A stretch of DNA of 64,000 bases from Actinokineospora baliensis (GTDB lineage: Bacteria > Actinomycetota > Actinomycetes > Mycobacteriales > Pseudonocardiaceae): contig NZ_JAFBCK010000001.1 of the NCBI RefSeq assembly GCF_016907695.1, forward strand, positions 5,878,001 to 5,942,000, in the 5' to 3' direction. Under the pieces are notes generated by a model that worked only from the letters and a program-made list of their open reading frames with translations, had not been told where the DNA came from and ran no database searches. Made by a program: the position numbers and the translations under genes. Shown piece after piece: positions 33,870 through 41,025 of the stretch (the stretch's first letter is position 1; each line of letters opens with the position of its first letter).

Positions 33870-34244
33870 ATGTCCTCGACCACACCGCCCGCCGCCGCGC
33901 CCGCGACCGGTCGACGCCGCCCCGGTCGGGCGAACCCGTGCGGGTGGTGCGGCGCCCAGTTGCCGGACGAGGCGGGCACCGGGCGCAGGCGGCGCTACTG
34001 CGCCCAGTCGTGCAGGCAGCGCGCCTACGAGCGGCGGACGGCGGTGCAGCGCGGCGGCCTCCCGGAAGACGCCGTGGTGCTGTCCACGGCCGAGTTCGCC
34101 GACCTGCAGGACCGGCTGTTCCAGCTGCGCTGCGCCGCGGAGGACGTGCTGACCGCGGCCGAGGACGGCGCCACCCCCGCTGAGCTGGGCGAACTCGCCG
34201 AGCTCGTTCGCCTCGGCGCGAAAGACCTCGAGCGCCTGCGCTGA
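33870..34244 (+). CDS. Small actinobacterial protein with Cys4 zinc ribbon
   Basis: 124 residues, ATG 33870. After a Pro/Ala-rich start, 'CGWCGAQLPD' and 'RYCAQSCRQRAYERR' form a compact CxxC...CxxxC zinc-ribbon, a motif seen in many short actinobacterial proteins of unknown role. The C-terminal 60 residues are a predicted coiled helix ('EFADLQDRLFQLRCAAEDVLTAAED'). No signal or membrane segment. Nucleic-acid or protein binding is plausible but unproven. It precedes the cyclic-di-GMP gene by 63 bp on the same strand. Confidence 0.7.
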   Translation: MSSTTPPAAAPATGRRRPGRANPCGWCGAQLPDEAGTGRRRRYCAQSCRQRAYERRTAVQRGGLPEDAVVLSTAEFADLQDRLFQLRCAAEDVLTAAEDGATPAELGELAELVRLGAKDLERLR

Positions 34245-34307
34245 ACATCACCAGTCCACTACGCTTCGTGCTCGTGTCCCCACGAGAACGGGTGAGGGGT
34301 TGGGGTG

Positions 34308-36200
34308 ATGAGCGACACCGAGTGTGAGACCACGACACAGCCGGTGACCGAGCAGCCGGTCGACGGGGACGGTGCCGTCCCCACCGCCGCGGAGGACACC
34401 GCCGAGCAGGCTCCGGAGGACGTCGAGCCCGCGGGCGGTACCGACGCCGCGGCCGTGACCCGGCTCAGCCTCGTCCCCACCGGGACCGCCGCACCCGCGA
34501 CCCCGGTCGTCGACGCCGCGGCCGTGCTGGCGACCACCGACACCGCGTTCGCGCTCACCGACCACCGCGGTCACATCGGCTGGGTCAACCCGGCCATGTC
34601 CGCGCTGCTGGGGCTGACCGCCGAGCAGAGCGTGGGCCGCGCGCTGACCGCCCTGCTGGCGGGCGCGCCGGACGGCCCGCGCGGCACCGACGTGGTCGTG
34701 TCCATCCCGCTGCCCGGTGGCGGTGGCCACCGCTGGCTGGAGATCCGCTGCACCCAGGCCCGGCACGGGCAACTGCTCTACCGGGTTTCCGACGTGTCCC
34801 GCTGGCGCGCCCGCGAGCTCGACGCCGCGGGCCTCGCGGGCCACCAGGACGAACTGCTGCGGATGGTCGACGAGGACCCGCTGACCGGCCTGCCCAACCG
34901 GCGCGCGCTGACCAGGGAGCTCGAGCGGCAGCTGGCGCTGGGGGCGCGCGGGGCGTTCCTGCTGCTGGACCTCGACCACTTCAAGGACATCAACGACCTG
35001 CACGGCCACCCCACCGGTGACCGCGTCATGTGCACCCTGGCCTCGCTCTTACGCGACCGCCTCGGCGGAGTGCAGGGTCAGGTGCTGGGCAGGCTCTCCG
35101 GCGACGAGTTCGCCGCGGTGCTGGCCGACACCGACGAGCGCGAGGCCGTGGCGGTCGCCGACCGGTTGCGCAACGCCATCGCCGCGATCCCGATGAGCGG
35201 GGTCGCCGGGGCCAGCCGGATCACCATCAGCGTGGGCATCGCGACCTTCGACACCGGCGTCGGCTGGCAGGAGGTCCTGGCCAACGCGGACATGGCGCTC
35301 TACGCGTCGAAGGCGGCGGGCCGCAACCGGGTCACCGTCTACGAGCAGGGCCACTACAAGGACACCGCGCTGCGGGTGACCGTGATCGAACGGGTCCGCG
35401 CGGCGCTCAAGCACGGCGGGTTCGTGCTCAACGCGATGCCGATGGTCAAGCTGGGCAGCGGCCGGGTGATCGGCCACGAGCTGCTGCTGCGGCTGGAGGA
35501 CGGCCGCGAGCCCCGGCTGGGCCCCGGGGAGTTCCTGCTGGCCGCCGAGCGCAGCGACCTGGTCTTCGAGATCGACCGCTGGGTGGCCGACAAGGCGATC
35601 GAGGCGCTGGTCGAGCACCCGTACCCCGGCCTGCGGTTCAACGTCAACGTCTCCGGCCGCACCCTGGAGGACGAGGACTTCGGCGGGTTCGTGCTCGACC
35701 GGCTGACCGCGGCGGGCGTGGCCCCCGGCAGGCTGGGGTTCGAGATCACCGAGACCGCCGCGGTGACCAACCTCGACGCCGCGCGCAGCCTCGCCCAGCA
35801 GCTGCGGGCCAGCGGCTGCCGGATCACCCTGGACGACTTCGGGTCCGGTTTCGGCTCGTTCGTGCACCTCAAGCAGCTGCCGATCACCGGTCTCAAGATC
35901 GACGGCGAGTTCATCCACGGCATCGACTACGGCAGCCGCGACACCGTGCTGGTGCAGGGCATCGTCGACATCGCCCGGGGCCTGGGCCTGTCGGTCGTGG
36001 CCGAGTGGGTCGAGCGCGCGACCCAGGTCGAGGCGCTCTCGCGGCTGGGCGTGCGGGTCGCGCAGGGCTTCCACCTCGGCGAACCCGAACCGCTGGACGC
36101 ACTGCTCGCCCGCCCGCACGGCGCCTGGATGCGGCGGCCCACCCTCATGTCCGACGCGCCCCTGGCCGCCCAGGCCAGGACCGGGCCGAGCCCCACCTAG
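34308..36200 (+). CDS. PAS-GGDEF-EAL cyclic-di-GMP signalling protein
   Basis: 630 residues from ATG 34308 (GTG 34305 is directly adjacent). An acidic, low-complexity head (1-70) is followed by a PAS-like domain (about 70-175; 'TDTAFALTDHRGHIGWVNPAMSALLG'), a GGDEF domain (about 185-345; 'DHFKDINDLHGHPTGDRVM', active-site 'RLSGDEF', i.e. SGDEF) and an EAL domain (about 360-620; 'GHELLLRLEDG', 'FEITETAAV', 'LDDFGSGFGSF', 'GLKIDGEFI', 'AEWVER'). The EAL metal- and substrate-binding residues are present, so phosphodiesterase activity is likely; the cyclase is probable despite Ser for Gly. There are no membrane segments. Codon 248 is a rare TTA leucine codon, which in Streptomyces couples translation to bldA. 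Confidence 0.9.
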   Translation: MSDTECETTTQPVTEQPVDGDGAVPTAAEDTAEQAPEDVEPAGGTDAAAVTRLSLVPTGTAAPATPVVDAAAVLATTDTAFALTDHRGHIGWVNPAMSALLGLTAEQSVGRALTALLAGAPDGPRGTDVVVSIPLPGGGGHRWLEIRCTQARHGQLLYRVSDVSRWRARELDAAGLAGHQDELLRMVDEDPLTGLPNRRALTRELERQLALGARGAFLLLDLDHFKDINDLHGHPTGDRVMCTLASLLRDRLGGVQGQVLGRLSGDEFAAVLADTDEREAVAVADRLRNAIAAIPMSGVAGASRITISVGIATFDTGVGWQEVLANADMALYASKAAGRNRVTVYEQGHYKDTALRVTVIERVRAALKHGGFVLNAMPMVKLGSGRVIGHELLLRLEDGREPRLGPGEFLLAAERSDLVFEIDRWVADKAIEALVEHPYPGLRFNVNVSGRTLEDEDFGGFVLDRLTAAGVAPGRLGFEITETAAVTNLDAARSLAQQLRASGCRITLDDFGSGFGSFVHLKQLPITGLKIDGEFIHGIDYGSRDTVLVQGIVDIARGLGLSVVAEWVERATQVEALSRLGVRVAQGFHLGEPEPLDALLARPHGAWMRRPTLMSDAPLAAQARTGPSPT

Positions 36201-36207
36201 TCCGGAA

Positions 36208-36234
36208 CGCGGCTGGTCGGTGTGACCAGCCGCG
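36208..36234. terminator. Bidirectional terminator between the c-di-GMP gene and ppm1
   Basis: CGCGGCTGGTC (36208-36218) and GACCAGCCGCG (36224-36234) form a perfect 11-bp stem with a 5-nt loop in the 46-bp gap between the two convergent genes. Confidence 0.75.
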
Positions 36235-36246
36235 CGGTGGACCTGG

Positions 36247-37038
36247 TCAGCGCTTGCGGGTGAACAGCGACTTGAGCTGGGTGCCGCGGCGGCGCAGGCC
36301 CCACTTGGTGACCCGCAGGTACGCCTCGCGGACGATGTTGCCGCTCATCTTCGACTCGCCGCGCTCGCGCTCGGCGAAGGTGATGGGCACCTCGCGGACG
36401 GTGAAGCCCGCCTCGATGGTGCGCCAGGCCAGGTCGATCTGGAAGCAGTAGCCCTGGGAGGCGACGGTGTTGAGCTTGAGCTTCTCCAGGACCTCGCGGC
36501 GGAACGCGCGGTAGCCGCCGGTGATGTCCTTGGGCTTGGCGCCCAGGGCGAGGCGGGCGTAGAGGTTGCCGCCGCGGGAGAGGAACTCCCGGTGCCACGG
36601 CCAGTTCACCACCTTGCCGCCGGGGACGTAGCGCGACCCCAGGACCAGATCGGCGTCGGGGAGGGCGGCCAGCAGCCGCGGCAGGTCCTCGGGGGCGTGC
36701 GAGCCGTCGGCGTCCATCTCGACGACGACCGCGTAGTCGCGCTCCAGGGCCCACCCGAACCCGGCGATGTAGGCGGCACCCAGGCCCGCCTTCTCGGTGC
36801 GGTGCAGCACGTGCACCCGCTCGTCGGCGGCGGCGAGCTCGTCGGCGAGGTCGCCGGTGCCGTCGGGGCTGCCGTCGTCGACGACCAGGGTGTGGGCGTC
36901 GGGCAGCACCGCGTGCAGGCGCCGAACGATGGGCTCGAGGTTCTCCCGCTCGTTGTAGGTCGGGATCACCACCAGCACCGGTTCGAGCTGCCCCTGGCCC
37001 TGCGGCTGGTCCATCCGTTCGTTCCTCTCCGGCATCAC
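36247..37038 (-). CDS. ppm1: Polyprenol monophosphomannose synthase (GT2)
   Basis: 263 residues from ATG 37038, which overlaps the lnt stop as ATGA; later ATGs exist but this coupling favours the first. It transfers mannose from GDP-mannose to polyprenyl phosphate, the donor for lipoglycan and protein O-mannosylation. GT2 fold is clear: '[20 protein letters not shown]', '[15 protein letters not shown]', '[19 protein letters not shown]' with the metal-binding D-x-D, and 'GSRYVPGG' and '[13 protein letters not shown]'. In M. tuberculosis the same enzyme is fused to Lnt in one chain; here the two are separate but overlapping. Confidence 0.93.
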   Translation of the reverse strand: MMPERNERMDQPQGQGQLEPVLVVIPTYNERENLEPIVRRLHAVLPDAHTLVVDDGSPDGTGDLADELAAADERVHVLHRTEKAGLGAAYIAGFGWALERDYAVVVEMDADGSHAPEDLPRLLAALPDADLVLGSRYVPGGKVVNWPWHREFLSRGGNLYARLALGAKPKDITGGYRAFRREVLEKLKLNTVASQGYCFQIDLAWRTIEAGFTVREVPITFAERERGESKMSGNIVREAYLRVTKWGLRRRGTQLKSLFTRKR

Positions 37039-38597
37039 TGCACCCGGCCCCGCCTGGCCCGCACCGCGGTGAACACCAGGGCGGCGAGCGCGACGGCGAC
37101 CATGACCCGTTCGGGCCAGGCTCCCAATCGGTCCGCAATGGTAGTGGCCGTGCGCAGCGGCACGCGTTCGACCAGCGCTGCGGGGGTGAACAGGTCCGTG
37201 CGCTGGCTCACCGAGCCGTCCGGCCGCACGATCGCCGACACCCCGCTGGTGGCCGCGACGACCACCGCGCGGCCGTGTTCGACGGCGCGGACGCGGTCCA
37301 TCGCCAGCTGCTGGTAGGTCATCTCGCTGCGGCCGAAGGTGGCGTTGTTGGTCGGCACCGCCAGCAGGTTGGACCCGTTGAGCACCGAGTCGCGCACGAC
37401 ACCGTCGAAGGCGACCTCGTAGCAGGTGACCAGGGCGACCCTGGCGTCGGCCATGGCGAACACGGTCGCCTCGGTGCCGGGGACGAAGTTGCCTGCGCGC
37501 TCGACGGCGCTGCTGAAGATCTTGAAGAACGAGCGCATCGGCATGGTCTCGCCGAAGGGCTGCAGCTGGCGCTTGGTGTAGAAGTCGACGGGGCCGCGCT
37601 CAGGGTCCCAGAGGATCACCGTGTTGCGCGGCAGCTTGTCGTCGCCGACCACCACCGCGCCCAGGGCGATCGGGACGCCGACGTCCTTGGCCGCCTGGTC
37701 GATGAGCTGGTAGGCGTCGGCGTTGCGCAGCGGGTCGATGTCGGAGGCGTTCTCCGGCCAGATCACCAGGTCCGGCTGGGCGGCCTTGCCGGAGCGGATG
37801 TCGGCGGCGAGCTGCTCGGTGCGGCGGACGTGGTTGTCGAGCACGGCGCGGCGCTGGGCGTTGAAGTCCAGACCGGCGCGCGGCACGTTGCCCTGGACGG
37901 CGGCGACGGTCACCTCGCCCGCGTCGGCGTCGGTGCCCACCAGCGGCCCCGTGGCGATCGCGGCGGCCAGTGGGACGACCACGGCCAGGGCGGGGACGGC
38001 CAGCGCCCGGACCTCGCGCGCGGCGACCCGGCGGACGGCCTCGCCGAGGCCGAACCCGGTGAGCGTCACCGCGAACGCGATAAGCGGGGTGCCGCCGAGC
38101 GCGGCGAGGTACAGGTACGGGCCCTCGGGCTGGCTGAAGGCGATCCGCGCCCAGGGGAACCCGCCGAAGGGGAACAACGACCGCAGGTACTCCCCCGCGA
38201 CCCAGATCAGCGCCGCGAACACGACACCGCCGGGCAGCCGCATGACAACGGGCACGGCCATGCAGGCGACGGCCACCAGCAACGCCTCCAGCGCGCTGAG
38301 CGGCAGCCAGGCGACCGGACCGACGAAGATCCCCGTCCAGGCCAGCAGCGGTGTCATGAAGCCGAGTCCGAAGAGGAACCCGTAGCCGAGCGCGGCCTTG
38401 AGGCGGCGGCCGTGCAGGACCAGGCCGAGGACGGCGAAGCCCAGCGGCGCCAGCCACCAGAGGGTGCGCGGCGGGACGCTCAGGTAGACCAGCCCGCCGC
38501 CCGCGAGCGCGGAGAGGGCACGGGCCAGGATCCAGGCCTTCGGCCGGGCTGGTGAGCCGGTGACCTCGGGCTCTGGGGTGACGGCGGGGGCGACCAC
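37035..38597 (-). CDS. lnt: Apolipoprotein N-acyltransferase
   Basis: 520 residues from GTG 38597; an upstream extension to 38696 looks non-coding. Roughly seven membrane helices (residues about 25-210) precede a nitrilase-fold domain. The catalytic triad is visible: Glu in 'VIWPENAS', Lys in '[12 protein letters not shown]' and Cys in '[10 protein letters not shown]'. Lnt adds the third acyl chain to the N-terminal Cys of lipoproteins. It is the first gene of a two-gene unit with ppm1, so lipoprotein acylation and mannosylation are co-expressed. Confidence 0.93.
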   Translation of the reverse strand: MVAPAVTPEPEVTGSPARPKAWILARALSALAGGGLVYLSVPPRTLWWLAPLGFAVLGLVLHGRRLKAALGYGFLFGLGFMTPLLAWTGIFVGPVAWLPLSALEALLVAVACMAVPVVMRLPGGVVFAALIWVAGEYLRSLFPFGGFPWARIAFSQPEGPYLYLAALGGTPLIAFAVTLTGFGLGEAVRRVAAREVRALAVPALAVVVPLAAAIATGPLVGTDADAGEVTVAAVQGNVPRAGLDFNAQRRAVLDNHVRRTEQLAADIRSGKAAQPDLVIWPENASDIDPLRNADAYQLIDQAAKDVGVPIALGAVVVGDDKLPRNTVILWDPERGPVDFYTKRQLQPFGETMPMRSFFKIFSSAVERAGNFVPGTEATVFAMADARVALVTCYEVAFDGVVRDSVLNGSNLLAVPTNNATFGRSEMTYQQLAMDRVRAVEHGRAVVVAATSGVSAIVRPDGSVSQRTDLFTPAALVERVPLRTATTIADRLGAWPERVMVAVALAALVFTAVRARRGRVQ

Positions 38598-38661
38598 CCG
38601 GTCAGCGTACGGGCCGCCGCCTGAGGCCCCGGTGTGGGGACGCACCGCAGGTCGGAGGCAA

Positions 38662-38721
38662 CTCTCAAGGTGAACTAGAGGGTGAGGGTGGCGCAAAACT
38701 CAGTCTCAAGTAGAGGGTTGG
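38662..38721. promoter_or_regulatory. Candidate MerR-like operator pair in the lnt/cyclase divergent region
   Basis: TCTCAAG and TAGAGGGT occur twice: with a 6-bp insert at 38663-38683 and directly joined near 38704-38718, about 40 bp apart, in the 143-bp gap between lnt and the cyclase gene. CTCAAG/CTAGAG half-dyads recall operators of MerR-type regulators. The second copy lies about 22 bp before the cyclase start. Confidence 0.3.
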
Positions 38722-38740
38722 AGCGACTACGGTCTGAACC

Positions 38741-39634
38741 GTGGCAGAACAGTGGCGCGTCGAGTTCGACGCCGAGGTGACCTTTCGCAACGGTGGCTCG
38801 CTGAGCGTGCGCGGCTTCCGGTTGGACTCCCCCACCGCGGAGCTGTCCGACGCCGAGACCGGCGAGTCGTTGGTGCGCCACCTCGGCCTGCTGATGGTCG
38901 GCTCGGTGGCGGTGACCAACCGGCGGATGATCGCCGAGCCGCACAAGGGCTCGCGCGGTGTCGAGGTCAGCAGGCCCGCGACCCGGCTGGTCGACCTGAG
39001 CCACCCGATCCGCGAGGGCATGATCACCTACCCCGGTGTCCCCGGCCCCGAGTTCGGCGACCACCTGACCCGCGAGGCGTCCCGGTCGGTCTACGGTCCG
39101 GGCACCGAGTTCCACATCGGCAAGATCTCGCTGGTCGCGAACACCGGCACCTACGTGGACAGCCCGTTCCACCGCTACCCCGACGGCACCGACCTGGCCG
39201 GGTTGCCGCTGGAGCGGCTGGCCGACCTCGACGCCGTCGTGGTGCGGGTCGCCGGTGACGGCCTGCGGGCGGTGGACCGGGCGGCGCTGCTGCCCTTCGA
39301 CGTGACCGGGCGGGCCGTGCTGGTGCACACCGGGTTCGCCGCGAACTGGGGCACCGACGGGTACTTCACCGACCACCCGCACCTGACCGCCGACGCCGCG
39401 GACTGGCTCGTCGAGCAGGGTGCCGCGCTGGTCGGGATCGACAGCCTGAACATCGACTCCACCGACGGGCCGCACCGCCCGGTGCACACGGCGCTGCTCG
39501 CGGCGGGCATCCCGGTGGTCGAGCACCTGCGCGGCCTGGAACAGCTCCCGGCGTCGGGGTTCCGGTTTCACGCGGTGCCCGCCCCGGTGGTGGAGTTCGG
39601 CACCTTCCCGGTGCGCGCCTACGCCGTCTTGTGA
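38741..39634 (+). CDS. Cyclase (kynurenine-formamidase-like) with fused N-terminal small domain
   Basis: 297 residues from GTG 38741. Residues about 80-297 are a cyclase/formamidase fold: 'VDLSHPIREGMITYPGVPGPEFGDH', the metal-binding 'NTGTYVDSPFHRYPDG' (HxxxD-like His/Asp set) and 'VGIDSLNID'. Family members hydrolyse N-formyl-kynurenine or related amides with a bound metal. Residues 1 to about 75 ('WRVEFDAEVTFRNGGSLSVRGF...HLGLLMVGSVAVTNRRMIAEPHKGSRG') look like a separate short actinobacterial protein joined in frame. There is no stop, slip or start at the junction. The 3' end overlaps the convergent gene by 16 bp. Confidence 0.85.
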   Translation: MAEQWRVEFDAEVTFRNGGSLSVRGFRLDSPTAELSDAETGESLVRHLGLLMVGSVAVTNRRMIAEPHKGSRGVEVSRPATRLVDLSHPIREGMITYPGVPGPEFGDHLTREASRSVYGPGTEFHIGKISLVANTGTYVDSPFHRYPDGTDLAGLPLERLADLDAVVVRVAGDGLRAVDRAALLPFDVTGRAVLVHTGFAANWGTDGYFTDHPHLTADAADWLVEQGAALVGIDSLNIDSTDGPHRPVHTALLAAGIPVVEHLRGLEQLPASGFRFHAVPAPVVEFGTFPVRAYAVL

Positions 39635-40002
39635 CGGGCGAGGCGCACGGTCAGCACCAGGTGGACGAGGATGAGCGGCGCCCACCCGTAGCGCTCCCAC
39701 GGGCTCGGTGACGCGGCGTTCATCAGGAGCCCCGCGGCGAGCAGGGCCACGATGACCCAGGTGCCGATCCTGGCCACCTTCGTCGACACCGGGACCTCGA
39801 ACCCGCCGCGGCGCAGCAGCACAACCGCCGCCACCGCCCACAGGAGCACGGCGACACCGCTGGCCACTCGCAGCCCGGTCGGCAGTTCGGCCGCCTGACC
39901 ACCCCACGCCGCCCGTCCCCACGGCGCGCCCGCCGCGAGCGCGATCTGGAACGCCGAAACGACCCCGCAGATCGCGGCGGCGGCGACACTGGTCTTCCTC
40001 AT
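39619..40002 (-). CDS. Small four-helix membrane protein
   Basis: 127 residues, ATG 40002 overlapping the PadR stop as ATGA. Four hydrophobic segments are evident: 'VAAAAICGVVSAFQIALAAG', 'ASGVAVLLWAVAAVVLL', 'IGTWVIVALLAAGLLMNA' and 'WAPLILVHLVLTVRL'. No family was recognised. Coupling to a PadR regulator suggests a stress- or drug-linked integral protein under local repression. Confidence 0.75.
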   Translation of the reverse strand: MRKTSVAAAAICGVVSAFQIALAAGAPWGRAAWGGQAAELPTGLRVASGVAVLLWAVAAVVLLRRGGFEVPVSTKVARIGTWVIVALLAAGLLMNAASPSPWERYGWAPLILVHLVLTVRLARHKTA

Positions 40003-40517
40003 GACTCCCCCAATTCGGCCAGGGACTCTTCCGCCCAGGCGATGGCTGCGCGCGCGGTGTGCTCCCCCGCGGCGATCGTGATCAACGCGTAGGGCGCATC
40101 GGCCCCACCTTCAGCGGACACCGCGGCCCGCGGCGCGGCGTACTCGGACAACTGCCGCCGCGCGTCCCCCAAGGCATCGCGCAACAACGCCCGACAAGCC
40201 TCCGGCCCGAGTTGGCGGCCGAAGAAGAGCCGCAACATCAGCCCGTTGCGCGGCGGCACCCGCTGCGCGGGCTCGGCCAGCAACTCCTTGAGCCGAGCCT
40301 CCCCCACCCCCGTCAACTCGTACGGCGCCGCCTTGTCCACCCGGCGCACGTACCCCTCCCCCTCCAGCGCCGCCAGGGTCGGGTAGATCTGCCCGAAGCT
40401 CTCACTCCAGAAGTGCCCGAGCACGTCCCGGATCGCCTCCCGGACCGCGTACCCGGTCATCGGCGCCACGCTCAACGCCCCCAGCACCGCCACCTCCGTC
40501 TGACTCCTGCGCGCCAT
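39999..40517 (-). CDS. PadR-family transcriptional regulator
   Basis: 172 residues, ATG 40517. The winged helix is typical: 'EVAVLGALSVAPMTGYAVREAI', 'WSESFGQIYPTLAALEGEGYVRRVD' and 'YELTGVGEARLKELL'. The C-terminal half is a Vir-like dimerisation part ('CRALLRDALGDARRQLSEYAAP'). PadR proteins repress nearby genes and release on binding small effectors. A TCAGATATATCTAA palindrome just upstream is a likely own operator. It is first in a two-gene unit with the membrane protein. Confidence 0.88.
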   Translation of the reverse strand: MARRSQTEVAVLGALSVAPMTGYAVREAIRDVLGHFWSESFGQIYPTLAALEGEGYVRRVDKAAPYELTGVGEARLKELLAEPAQRVPPRNGLMLRLFFGRQLGPEACRALLRDALGDARRQLSEYAAPRAAVSAEGGADAPYALITIAAGEHTARAAIAWAEESLAELGES

Positions 40518-40531
40518 GCCACCCCTCTCTG

Positions 40532-40545
40532 TCAGATATATCTAA
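40532..40545. promoter_or_regulatory. Putative PadR autoregulatory operator
   Basis: TCAGATATATCTAA has a perfect 10-bp AT-rich core dyad (AGATATATCT, 40534-40543) in otherwise very GC-rich DNA, 15 bp upstream of the padR start, with a second AACAGATA half after it. Position and composition fit a repressor site over the promoter. Confidence 0.6.
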
Positions 40546-41025
40546 CAGATACCACGCCGCGTCCACCCCCGTCCACCTCCCCGCCCCGACCCACCGCGGC
40601 GGTTCCGCCGCCCGAAGCCCGCGCGGTTCCGGGAAAACAGCGGACAATCCGACCGGAATGGTGGGCCGATCACGAACCCCAACAAGTACCGAAACCGGAC
40701 TGAGCGCAATTCCCGCGCGTGAGCACCGCGTCCACAGCAGACGCCGTTCACCTCAGCCGCAACCACCCCTCTGGAACGATACAGCGCCTGGTTGGACCAA
40801 CCGAGAACACGGCTGGTGACCGGATCGGTTCAGGCAGGACGGACGTGCCGACAAACCCCACGACACCCGGTCACACTTTTGCCAAGTGTGGGCCGGAACC
40901 GTCTGCCGGAACCGCCGGTAACGCACCCGCTCGATAGCGGTCGTCGGTAGCCTGGTATTCACGCGATTGAACTGGGAGACTGGTTTTCTCTCTCTCGAGG
41001 AACCCGACACGTCCGGGGGAACGGC
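40546..41025. other. Gene-free region upstream of the STAND ATPase gene
   Basis: About 480 bp between divergent padR and STAND genes. A 72-codon frame (40719-40937) has low-complexity content and no family. The one distinct signal is a 6-bp dyad GGTTGG-A-CCAACC at 40790-40802, a possible operator. Otherwise nothing was seen. Confidence 0.45.

Noticed and set aside
40719..40937. 72-codon plus-strand ORF upstream of the STAND gene
   Set aside because: Low-complexity composition, no ribosome site, no recognised family.
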